Shown piece after piece: positions 16,155-34,686 of a stretch of 46,894 nucleotides of DNA (positions are counted from its first letter, which is position 1; each line of letters opens with the position of its first letter). Where the stretch lies: assembly GCF_001953875.1 (NCBI RefSeq), contig NZ_MQUR01000064.1, positions 1-46,894 of the forward strand. Reading direction: 5' to 3'. The notes under the pieces are model-generated. The model was not told the origin of the DNA and did no database searches. It saw nothing but the letters and a program-made list of their open reading frames with translations. Source of the DNA: Streptomyces amritsarensis (GTDB lineage Bacteria > Actinomycetota > Actinomycetes > Streptomycetales > Streptomycetaceae). The position numbers and the translations under genes were made by a program.

Positions 16155-17084
16155 TCAGTCGTGCAGCATCTCCTCGCGCAGGGTCTCCAGCGTGCGGTTG
16201 AGCAGGCGGGAGACGTGCATCTGGGAGAGGCCGACCGCCTCGCCGATCTCCGCCTGGGTCATCTCCTGGCCGAAGCGGAGCTCCAGGATGCGGGTGCTGC
16301 GCTCGTCCAGGCCGGCGAGCAGGGGGGCGAGGGCGTGCCGGTCCTCGACGGCCTCCAGGGCGGGGTCGACGCCGCCGACGGTGTCGGCCAGGGAGCGGGC
16401 GGGCCGGGCGCCCGCGGGGGTCCCCGTACCGTCGGATTCGCCCTGGTGGGGCGCGTCGAGGGACTGGGTGGAGTAGCCGTTGGCGGCGATCAGGCCCTCG
16501 CGGACCTCGTCCTCGGTGAGGCCGAGGTGGGCGGCGAGTTCCGCGGGGGTGGGCGCGTGGTCCGTCTCGGAGGTCAGCTCCTCCGTGGCCTTGGCCAGCA
16601 GCAGGCGCTGCTCCTGGAGTCGGCGGGGGACCCGCACGGCCCAGGTGGTGTCGCGGAAATGGCGCTTGATCTCACCTGTGATGTAGGGCACGGCGAGCGT
16701 GGTGAACTGGGTGTTGCGCTCGGGGTCGTACCGGTCGATGGCCTTGATCAGGCCGATGATGCCGACCTGGACGATGTCCTCGTTCTCGGGGCCGCCGGGG
16801 CGGTCGCGGAACGGCCGTGCGGCGAAGTTCACCAGGGAGATGTTCATCTCGATCAGCGTCCCGCGGACGTACTGGTACTCGCGGGTGCCCTCTTCGAGGC
16901 TCCGCAGCCGCTCGAAGAACACCCGGGTCAGCTCGCGGGCGTCGCAGGTCGACAGCTCCCGGGGGCAGGGCACCTCGGGCAGCCCGCTCAGCGCGGGTGC
17001 GGCCACGGCGCCGCCGTCCGGGGCGGCGGCCGTAGGGGGGGACGTCGTCGAGGTCGTGGCCTCGGTCGTGGCCGTGATGGTCAT
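16155..17084 (-). CDS. sigma-B/F/G subfamily RNA polymerase sigma factor
   Basis: The 309-residue group 3 sigma factor of the SigB/SigF/SigG type is a stress or developmental sigma usually controlled by anti-sigma partners, none adjacent here. After a Thr/Ala-rich N-terminus, region 2 (about residues 60-135) includes NEDIVQVGIIGLIKAIDRYDPERNTQFTTLAVPYITGEIKRHFRDTTWAVRVPRRL. Region 3 (about 140-180) has PTPAELAAHLGLTEDEVREGL. Region 4 (about 245-305) has LDERSTRILELRFGQEMTQAEIGEAVGLSQMHVSRLLNRTLETLR. The ATG at 17084 has AAGGAG eight bases upstream. It is divergent from an HTH gene across a promoter region with a strong palindrome. Confidence 0.9.
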   Translation of the reverse strand: MTITATTEATTSTTSPPTAAAPDGGAVAAPALSGLPEVPCPRELSTCDARELTRVFFERLRSLEEGTREYQYVRGTLIEMNISLVNFAARPFRDRPGGPENEDIVQVGIIGLIKAIDRYDPERNTQFTTLAVPYITGEIKRHFRDTTWAVRVPRRLQEQRLLLAKATEELTSETDHAPTPAELAAHLGLTEDEVREGLIAANGYSTQSLDAPHQGESDGTGTPAGARPARSLADTVGGVDPALEAVEDRHALAPLLAGLDERSTRILELRFGQEMTQAEIGEAVGLSQMHVSRLLNRTLETLREEMLHD

Positions 17085-17213
17085 CGTCTTCGCTCCTTGG
17101 GCACAGGTGCTTGCGGCGCGTTGCGCGATTGCTCGCTCGTTGCTCGGTCGGTGCGGAAGTCCCCTTCCGCTTCCCTGCACCCTGCCGGGAGCCCGGACAC
17201 ACGTCAAGTTATA

Positions 17214-17231
17214 CCGGAAAAGCTTTTCTGG
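17214..17231. promoter_or_regulatory. 18-bp palindrome in the divergent sigma/HTH promoter region
   Basis: A perfect 12-bp palindrome GAAAAGCTTTTC is extended by CC and GG with one mismatched pair on each side (17214-17231). It is markedly AT-rich for this genome and lies between the two divergent genes, 37 bases before the HTH gene's GTG. It is a good operator candidate. Confidence 0.5.
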
Positions 17232-17268
17232 ATTTGCCTTTCGCGATTCGCCACTCAAGAATGTCGGA

Positions 17269-17649
17269 GTGGAGAACGAGCACACGGGTTCCCGCCGGAA
17301 CCACTGGACCTTCCTGACGAACCACGCCCGGGTCCTGATCGCCATCGCGCGCGACCCGGGAGTCAGGCTGCGCGACATCGCGGCGGGCTGCGACCTCACC
17401 GAGCGCACCGTGCAGGCGATCGTCACGGACCTGGAGACCGACGGGTATCTCACACGGACCCGGGACGGCCGGCGCAACCGCTACGCCATCGCCCCCGGCG
17501 CGCGCTTCCGCCACCCGGCGGAGGCCGGCCTTGAGATCGCCGGCCTCCTGGCCTATCTCGCGGGGCCGCTGAGCACGCCGGCGGCGGCGCCCGCCCGCGA
17601 TGCCGCGGACGGCGTACCCGACGGCGACGGGGCCCTGCCCCTGCTGTGA
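17269..17649 (+). CDS. MarR-like winged-helix protein, 126 aa
   Basis: The core (residues about 10-68) is a winged helix: NHWTFLTNHARVLIAIARDPGVRLRDIAAGCDLTERTVQAIVTDLETDGYLTRTRDGRRNRYAI. Its recognition helix is ERTVQAIVTDLE and its basic wing is TRDGRRNRY. The rest is a hydrophobic helix (AGLEIAGLLAYLAG) and an Ala/Pro tail. The GTG at 17269 gives the most compact protein; the frame is open upstream but covers the promoter palindrome and the antisense of the sigma gene. It is divergent from the sigma gene and could regulate it or itself through the 17214-17231 palindrome; that is inferred. Confidence 0.75.
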   Translation: MENEHTGSRRNHWTFLTNHARVLIAIARDPGVRLRDIAAGCDLTERTVQAIVTDLETDGYLTRTRDGRRNRYAIAPGARFRHPAEAGLEIAGLLAYLAGPLSTPAAAPARDAADGVPDGDGALPLL

Positions 17650-17665
17650 CCCGCGGTGGGGGCCG

Positions 17666-18106
17666 TCACGCCCCCCAGCGGTCCGCGAGCAGACCCTCGA
17701 AGAACGCCCAGTCCAGGCGCTCCGCTTCGGTGCCGGCCGGTACCGCCGCCCAGGTCTTCTCCAGCCATGAGGCGAGTCCCGCCCGGTCCAGCACGAAGAG
17801 CGCGTACGGCGGCGCCGCCCCCAGCCGGAGCAGGACCTCAGCCGTGCGGCCGGGTCCGGCGGTCGGCCGGATCCGCACCTCTCCGGTACCCGCCAGGGTG
17901 CGCAGCCCCCTGGCCAGGAGGTCGCGGCCGATCACCCAGGTCACGTCGTCGGCCCCCACCTGGTGGAAGGTGAGCCCGACTGCCAGCGGGGAACGGGCGG
18001 ACCAGTGGAACGTGGCCCGGAGCGGGAACCGCAGCCGGGTGCGGACCTGGTGGATCCCGGTCGTCCAGGTCAGTTCCTGCTCGGGGAAGCGGGGCCGGTG
18101 GTCCAT
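17666..18106 (-). CDS. SsgA-like sporulation and cell division protein (SALP)
   Basis: This 146-residue protein matches the SsgA family, which is restricted to morphologically complex actinomycetes and controls septum-site selection and cell wall processes during sporulation. Recognisable family sequence includes LRFPLRATFHWSARSPLAVGLTFHQVGADDVTWVIGRDLLARGL, GEVRIRP, PPYALFVLDRAGLASWLEKTWAAVPAGTE and the C-terminal LDWAFFEGLLA. It is cytoplasmic. The ATG at 18106 is preceded by only weak ribosome-site sequence. It converges on the HTH gene with a 16-base gap. Which of the several SALP classes it belongs to cannot be told by eye. Confidence 0.88.
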   Translation of the reverse strand: MDHRPRFPEQELTWTTGIHQVRTRLRFPLRATFHWSARSPLAVGLTFHQVGADDVTWVIGRDLLARGLRTLAGTGEVRIRPTAGPGRTAEVLLRLGAAPPYALFVLDRAGLASWLEKTWAAVPAGTEAERLDWAFFEGLLADRWGA

Positions 18107-18374
18107 GGCGACTCGTCTCTGGAGGAGGGCTGGGGGCGGCCGGGGCCGGGGACGGCACCGTCCGGCCGGAGCGGCACCGGCAACACCGGGTGCCATGGCG
18201 CGTCTGCTCGTTCGTCCGGCTCCGAAACAGCCGTGCGGGCCATTGGGGGGAACGGCGGACGTGTCGGGCGGGAAGCTCCCGCCTCCGGGCGGATAGTCGT
18301 ACCGGGTGCTCTCGGCCGGCCGCGGTCCGTCGTGGCACGCCCGTCCGACGATGTCGTGGAGAGCGGGGCCGGAG

Positions 18375-18728
18375 ATGAAGAAGTCCGTAGTGACGTGCGC
18401 GCTGGTGGCGGGGCTGGCACTCGGCCCGATGGGCGGCGCGGGATGGGCCGCCCAGCAGCCGGGGGCCCCCGCGCCGGCCCCGGCCGCGCCCCGGGCGGCG
18501 TACCCGGTCGGCGAGGTGGTCTCGGACGCGCCGCTCCACGTGCGCCAGAAGCCGACGGTGTACTCCGGCGTCGTCAAGACGCTCCGCCCGGGGCAGCGGG
18601 TGCTCCTCACCTGCCAGACCCGCGGCGGGTGGGTGGACGGAAACCCCCTGTGGTACCGCCTCCAGGGCTCCAAGGGCTGGGTCTCGGCCCGCTTCGTCCA
18701 CGACCACCGGCCGGTCCGCCCCTGCTGA
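18375..18728 (+). CDS. secreted SH3-like domain protein, 117 aa
   Basis: A signal peptide (MKKSVVTCALVAGLALGPMGGAGWA) is followed by an Ala/Pro linker and a bacterial SH3-type beta barrel (residues about 44-112): VSDAPLHVRQKPTVYSGVVKTLRPGQRVLLTCQTRGGWVDGNPLWYRLQGSKGWVSARFV. The LHVRQKP start, the spacing to WYRL and the closing GWVSARFV are classic for SH3_3 domains that bind cell-wall material. The protein is short and has no enzymatic partner domain. The ATG at 18375 has GGAGAG eleven bases upstream (18358-18363) and a GGAG directly adjacent. Confidence 0.75.
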   Translation: MKKSVVTCALVAGLALGPMGGAGWAAQQPGAPAPAPAAPRAAYPVGEVVSDAPLHVRQKPTVYSGVVKTLRPGQRVLLTCQTRGGWVDGNPLWYRLQGSKGWVSARFVHDHRPVRPC

Positions 18729-18744
18729 CGGTCCCGTTGCCGGC

Positions 18745-20322
18745 TCACCCGGCCGGCTTGCCGGCCTCCCGGCCGTCGACGTACGTCGCCACCACCTCGA
18801 TGCCGCCGATCGCCGAGACGTCGACGCGCCGGGGGTCGTCGCCCAGTACGACCAGGTCGGCGCGCTTGCCCGGGGTGAGGCTGCCCGCACTGTGCTCCCA
18901 GCGGCAGGCGTACGCGCCCGCGACCGTATAGGCGTACAGGGCCTCGTCGACGCCGATGGCCTCGTCCGGACCGATCGCCCGGCCCGACGCGGAGGCGCGC
19001 TCCACCATGAACTGCACGGCCCGCAGCGGGGAGCCGTCCGTCACCGGGCGGTCGGAGCTGCCGACCAGGGTGATGCCGTGGTCGAGGAACCCCCGTCCGC
19101 GGTAGAGCCACGGCGCCCGCTCCTCGCCCATGATCGCCGCGTAGTCGTCGCCGAAGGAGCGCAGGAAGTTGGGCTGGACGACCGCGCTGATCCCCAGTCG
19201 GGCGAGGCGCGGGAGCTGGTCGGGGCGGATCAGGCCGGCATGCTCGATACGGTGCCGCGCGTCGGGCCTGGGCCTGCGCCGCTGGGCCTCCTCCAGGGCG
19301 TCCAGTGCCACGTCGGCCGCGCGGTCGCCGATGGCGTGCACGGCGAGCTGCCATCCGGCGAGGTGGCCGTCGACGATGGACCGTGCGAGGACCTCGGGGT
19401 CGTCCTGCAACTGGCCGGCGTGGTCCATGCCCTCGTACGGGGCGCTCAGGGCGGCGGTACGGGCCATCATGCCGCCGTCGGTGAATATCTTGAGGGCGCC
19501 CACGGACAGCCAGTCGTCGCCGAAGCCGGTGCGCAGGCCGAGGTCGAGGGCCTTGGGGATGCCGTCGGCCTCGTGCGCGCCGACCGGCCGCAGCCGGTCG
19601 GCGGAGACCATCAGTTGGACCCGCAGCGGCAGCAGGCCCTTCTCCCGGGCGAGTTGGTAGGCCCCCAGTTCGACCGGGGAGTGTCCGAAGAGGGCTCCCC
19701 CGATGCCCGCTTCGGCGCAGGCCGTGATGCCTTCGGCCACGCAGGTGCGGGCCGCCCGCCCGATGGACTCGGCCAACTCCTGCTGGGAGTAGGGCAGGCG
19801 CAGCGCGCGGGCGGCGCCCATGGCGCCCTCGGTGAGGAAGCCGTTCTCGTGCGGGACGTCCGCGGCGAGCAGGTCCAGGACGGCGGTGTTGACGACGCAG
19901 CCGTGGCCGGAGTCGTGCAGCACGTACAGCTTGTGCCCCCGGCTGACCTGGTCGAGCTCGGCGGCGGTCAGGTGACGGCCCAGCGCCCGCTGGTCGTAGC
20001 CGACGATGCTCACCCAGGATCCGGGCGAGTCCCGGGCCGCGACCGCCTCGGCCACGACCGCGAGGGCGTCCTCGACCCGCGTGCAGCCCGCCATGTCGGC
20101 GGTGTTCTGCTTGAACCCGGTCCAGGGCAGGTGCACATGGGAGTCGATGAACCCGGGGAGCACCGTGGCACCCTGGAGGTCGATCACCTCGCGTGCGGGC
20201 AGGGAGGCCGCGGCCTCGTCCAGGCCGACGATCCGGCCCCGCCAGATGCCGAGCTCGTGGGCGACGGGATGGTCCGGGTCCATGGTGAGGAAGCGGGCGT
20301 TGGTCAGCCTGGTGCAGAGCAT
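18745..20322 (-). CDS. YtcJ-type metal-dependent amidohydrolase (family 3)
   Basis: The 525-residue amidohydrolase-superfamily enzyme starts directly at an ATG with GGGGA nine bases upstream. It shows the N-terminal beta sandwich, the GFIDSHVH metal motif (about residues 56-63), a candidate carboxylated Lys region ALKIFTDGG (about 280), HAIGDRA (about 330), RIEHA (about 356) and the closing LTPGKRADLVVL (about 490). YtcJ relatives include N-substituted formamide deformylases. The gene lies 54 bases downstream of the MbtH gene on the same strand, with no terminator seen between, so it is probably on the iron-repressed transcript. Because coelichelin carries N-formyl groups, a deformylating or siderophore-degrading role is conceivable, but this is inference. 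Confidence 0.85.
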   Translation of the reverse strand: MLCTRLTNARFLTMDPDHPVAHELGIWRGRIVGLDEAAASLPAREVIDLQGATVLPGFIDSHVHLPWTGFKQNTADMAGCTRVEDALAVVAEAVAARDSPGSWVSIVGYDQRALGRHLTAAELDQVSRGHKLYVLHDSGHGCVVNTAVLDLLAADVPHENGFLTEGAMGAARALRLPYSQQELAESIGRAARTCVAEGITACAEAGIGGALFGHSPVELGAYQLAREKGLLPLRVQLMVSADRLRPVGAHEADGIPKALDLGLRTGFGDDWLSVGALKIFTDGGMMARTAALSAPYEGMDHAGQLQDDPEVLARSIVDGHLAGWQLAVHAIGDRAADVALDALEEAQRRRPRPDARHRIEHAGLIRPDQLPRLARLGISAVVQPNFLRSFGDDYAAIMGEERAPWLYRGRGFLDHGITLVGSSDRPVTDGSPLRAVQFMVERASASGRAIGPDEAIGVDEALYAYTVAGAYACRWEHSAGSLTPGKRADLVVLGDDPRRVDVSAIGGIEVVATYVDGREAGKPAG

Positions 20323-20376
20323 CGTGCGAGTCCCCGGGGGTGGTGGCCGGCGGCGCGGCGGACGGGCGGTGAAGGC

Positions 20377-20589
20377 TCAGGCGTCCATCGAGCGGGCGAG
20401 GGAACGGGGGCGCAGATCGGTCCAGTTGGCCTCGACGAAGTCCAGGCACGCCTCTCGGGTGTTCTCGCCGAGGGCGATCGTCCACCCGCCGGGCACGTCG
20501 ACGAAGGACGGCCAGAGCGAATGCTGGCCCTCGTCGTTCACCAGGACGAGGAATCGGCCCTCTGCGTCGTCGAAGGGGTTGGTGCTCAT
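20377..20589 (-). CDS. cchK: MbtH-like protein of the coelichelin NRPS
   Basis: This 70-residue protein is a textbook MbtH family member, a small chaperone that binds adenylation domains and is needed for their folding or activity. The signature is complete: NDEGQHSLWPSF (residues about 18-29), PGGW (about 33-36), and WTDLRPRSL (about 56-64). The name follows the S. coelicolor coelichelin cluster, where the MbtH gene sits at the same place beside cchJ. Its ATG is 28 bases from a strong iron box, and it is divergent from cchJ. Its partner should be the NRPS CchH. Confidence 0.95.
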   Translation of the reverse strand: MSTNPFDDAEGRFLVLVNDEGQHSLWPSFVDVPGGWTIALGENTREACLDFVEANWTDLRPRSLARSMDA

Positions 20590-20616
20590 GGTCGTTGCCT
20601 CCCCGGAACGTCATGG

Positions 20617-20635
20617 TTAGGTTAGGCTCGCCTCA
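20617..20635. promoter_or_regulatory. iron box (DmdR1/DtxR-type) between cchK and cchJ
   Basis: TTAGGTTAGGCTCGCCTCA matches 17 of 19 positions of the Streptomyces iron box TTAGGTTAGGCTCACCTAA. It lies in the 93-base divergent region and can serve both promoters. When iron is abundant, Fe(II)-loaded DmdR1 should block transcription. Confidence 0.88.
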
Positions 20636-20682
20636 TTGCGACGAGCTTAGACTCTCCCCTTGCCGCTCACAAGGAGACCCGC

Positions 20683-21777
20683 ATGCGCCTGCCCGAGGAC
20701 GCCTTCGCCGCGTACGGACTGCCCGGCGAGCCGGGTTCCGAAGGGTTCTGGGCGGCGGTGGGAACGCCCGCGTCCGTCCCGGCGGAGGGCGGCGGCTGGG
20801 CGACCCTGTTCCTGTGGCGCGGCTCTCCGGCGCGCATCGGCTTCGAAAGCTGGTCGCCACCGGTGGCGTTGGACCGGTGGGGCGGGACGGACTGCTGGTA
20901 CGCGCAGGTCCGCATGCCCGCCCGGCTGCGGGTCACCTACCAGTTCCTCACGGACGGCGGGGCGTTCGCCGACCCGTTCAACCCGCTCGGCGCGGGCGGG
21001 GACCGGTCCATCGCCGCGACGCCGGACGCGCCGGTCCAACCGCACTGGCCCGTCCTCGGGGCCGGCGCCGACCAGGTGCTGCCCCTGCCGAGCACCCGGC
21101 TGCGCTGGACGAGCGGACGCCTCGGCGGGCGGCGCACCGTACGGGTCCACCCGGCGGGCGGCGGCGGACCGGTGGTCCTGCTGCTCGACGGGGACGACTG
21201 GCTGTACCTGCACCCGGCGATGACGGCGTTCGACGCGGCCGTCGCGGCCGGCGACCTGCCGCCCGTCACCCTCGTCTTCCTGCCGACCAGGGACCGGGAG
21301 GGCGAGTTCGGGTGTCGGCCCGGGCTGTGGGAGGCCGTACGGGACGAACTGCTGCCGCTGGTCGCGCAGACGGGCCTGCCCGCGGACCCGGACCGCCTGG
21401 TGGTCGCCGGGCAGAGCCTCGGCGGGCTGAGCGCGATGTACGCGGCGGTGGAGTTCCCGGACCTGGTGTCCCGGGTCGCCTGCCAGTCCCCGTCGTTGTG
21501 GTGGGCGCCCGGCGCGGCGGACCTCGCGGACCCCTTGGCCGGCCCGCTCGGCGGCGCCGTCGCGGCGCGCCTGCGCGAGCGCGTGGACCTGTCGGGGCTG
21601 CGGGTCGCCTTCGACGTGGGGGAACACGAGACGCGGATGCTGCCTCACTGCGCCTACGTCGAGACCCTGGCCGCCCAGGCAGGCGCGACCGTGCGCGTGT
21701 CACGCTCCCCGTCGGGCCACGACCGCGCGTCCTGGCGCCACGCCCTCCTCAGGGACGTCGCGTGGGCTCTGGGCTGA
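20683..21777 (+). CDS. cchJ: siderophore esterase-like hydrolase of the coelichelin cluster
   Basis: The 364-residue protein resembles enterobactin esterase Fes/IroE-like alpha/beta hydrolases. An N-terminal beta domain (residues about 35-145, FLWRGSPARIGFESW and MPARLRVTYQFLTDGGAFADPFNP) precedes the catalytic domain with the nucleophile elbow GQSLGG (about 244-249), SPSLWW (about 271-276), an acid in DVGEHETRM and the catalytic His in SGHDRASW (about 345-352). No signal peptide is present, so it acts in the cytoplasm. Because CchH lacks a thioesterase domain, CchJ has been thought of as a release enzyme; hydrolysis of the iron complex after uptake is the other possibility. It is under the shared iron box. 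Confidence 0.9.
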   Translation: MRLPEDAFAAYGLPGEPGSEGFWAAVGTPASVPAEGGGWATLFLWRGSPARIGFESWSPPVALDRWGGTDCWYAQVRMPARLRVTYQFLTDGGAFADPFNPLGAGGDRSIAATPDAPVQPHWPVLGAGADQVLPLPSTRLRWTSGRLGGRRTVRVHPAGGGGPVVLLLDGDDWLYLHPAMTAFDAAVAAGDLPPVTLVFLPTRDREGEFGCRPGLWEAVRDELLPLVAQTGLPADPDRLVVAGQSLGGLSAMYAAVEFPDLVSRVACQSPSLWWAPGAADLADPLAGPLGGAVAARLRERVDLSGLRVAFDVGEHETRMLPHCAYVETLAAQAGATVRVSRSPSGHDRASWRHALLRDVAWALG

Positions 21778-21793
21778 GAGCCCGCGGTGCGCG

Positions 21794-21818
21794 GCCCGTG
21801 GGCGGGGGCCCACCGGGC
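21794..21818. terminator. hairpin between convergent cchJ and cchI
   Basis: GCCCGTGGGC (21794-21803) pairs with GCCCACCGGGC (21808-21818) with a single bulge and a GGGG loop. It lies 16 bases after the cchJ stop. The rest of the 172-base gap holds no gene. Confidence 0.5.
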
Positions 21819-21949
21819 GCGCGCAGAGCACCGACGCCGGTTTCGGGAAGTTCACCGGCGCCTGCCGGGTGGCGCTCACCCGGACGGAATCCGGGCCGCC
21901 CGCTCGCGCCGGTCTCTCCGGCCGCCCCTGCGCGGGCCGACCCGCCCGC

Positions 21950-23636
21950 TCATCTCGCCACCGCCAGGCAGTAGTCCTGGTCGGTGGCGAGCAGGTTGCG
22001 GTGGGTGTCCTCGGCGGTGATCACGCCGTCGTCCAGGACGAGGACCCGGTCGGCGGCGTCCAGGAGGGCCGGGCTGCTCGTGATCACGAGGGTGGTCCGG
22101 CCCCGGCGCAGCCGCGCGATGTTGCGCGCGATGAGCTGTTCGGTGACGGCGTCGACGGCCGTCGTCGGATCGTGCAGGACGAGGACGTCGCTGTCGGCGG
22201 CCAGGGCCCTGGCCAGGGACAGCCGTTGGCGCTGGCCGCCGGAGAGGTTCGCGCCGCGGTCGCGCACGGGGTGGTCGAGTCCCTCCCGGTGGAGGGCGAC
22301 GACATCGGTCAGCATGGACGCCTCGACTGCCTCGGGGACCAGCCGGCTGCGGCCCGACGGGTCGATGTTCGTGCGGAGCGTGCCCGCGAAGATCTCCGCG
22401 TCGTACGGGTTCACCAGCATGTGCTCGCGGACCGCCTCCACCGACAGCTCGGCGACCTCCCGCCCGCCGACCCGTACCGCTCCCTCGTAGAGGTGGGGCG
22501 GGACCTTCACGGCCAGGACCGCGGCGAGGTCGGCGGCGGCGCGCGGCCGGTAGGCGGCGATCGCCGTGAACCCGCCCGCCGGGACGTGGAACCTCAGGCC
22601 GCGCAGGGCGCCGTGGCGGATGCCGTCGACCTCCAGGCCGCCGCCGGCGGCAGGCCGCCGCGTCCCCGGTACCGCGACCGGTGGCGCGGTCAGCACCAGC
22701 GCCATCCGCTCGGCCGACGCCCGCGCCATCATCACGTACTTGGGCATGTCCGAGAACATCTTGAGCGGTTCCATGATGAACTGCGCCAGCCCCACGGCCA
22801 TGACGAGTTCGCCGACGGTGATGCGGCCGTCGAACGCCAGCCAGCCCGCCGTCAGCGTGACCGTGACGGCCAGGGCCGAGTTGAGGGCCGCGGCCGTGCC
22901 CGCGTACGCGCCGTTCACCCCGGCCACGGTCACCGCCTGGCGCTTCGCCTCGGTGCTGACCCTCCGGTAGGACCCGAAGGCGGCGTGGTTGCCGCCGAAG
23001 CCGTGCAGCGGGCGCAGGCCGGTGATCAGGTCGGCCACCTTCGCGCCCGCCCGGGCCACCCGGGCCTGCTGCTCGCGCGTACTGGAGCCGATCCGCCGGG
23101 ACATCACCGACAGGACCGACAGGATCGCGACGGTGCCGACGATCACCAGCAGGCCGAGCCTGAGGTCCGCGAGCCCGAGCGCCACGGCGGCCACCAGCAC
23201 CGCGATCAGCGAGCTGATCAGCAGCGGCACCACCTCGATGATGTCGGCCGTCTGGTCGGCGTCCTCGGTGGCGATGGTCAGCACCTCGCCGGACTTGAGG
23301 CCGACGTCACGGGCCACGGGCTGGAGGCCGCAGTCGGCGACCCGCACCCGCCAGCGGTGCGCCTCGGTCGTGTTGGCCTTCTGCAGGATGCGCATGCCGA
23401 AGCGCCACGACAGCGACACCGTCGTGATGATCACGGCCAGCGCGGCGATCGACAGCATCAGGGCGCCGGGGCTGCGGTCCCGCATCGTGTGCTCGACGAT
23501 CAGGCCGAGCGCGATGGGAAAGGCGGTCTCGCCGGCCTGGTAGAGGCCCATGAGGACTGTGCCCCAGGCCATGGCGCCGACGTTGCGGCGCAGGGCGGTG
23601 CGCAGGATGTCGGACCCCGAGCGGGGCCGCTGCGTG

Positions 23637-23650
<14 letters not shown>
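21950..23650 (-). CDS. cchI: ABC exporter half-transporter with degenerate Walker A
   Basis: This 566-residue membrane-ATPase fusion has a six-helix transmembrane domain (residues about 20-310) followed by a nucleotide-binding domain. It keeps the signature LSGGQRQR (about residue 468) but has lost the rest of the ATP site: the Walker A position reads AAYRPRAAADLA (about 362-373) with no GxGKS, the Q-loop Gln is Asn (VNPYDAEIF), the Walker B glutamate is Pro (VLVLHDPTT) and the H-loop His is Ser (VITSSPALL). CchG shows the opposite pattern, so the two probably form one heterodimeric siderophore exporter. The reading frame is intact, so this is not a pseudogene. The ATG at 23650 overlaps the end of cchH by 14 bases. 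Confidence 0.9.
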
Positions 23651-34679
<11,029 letters not shown>

Positions 34680-34686
34680 CGAAGAC

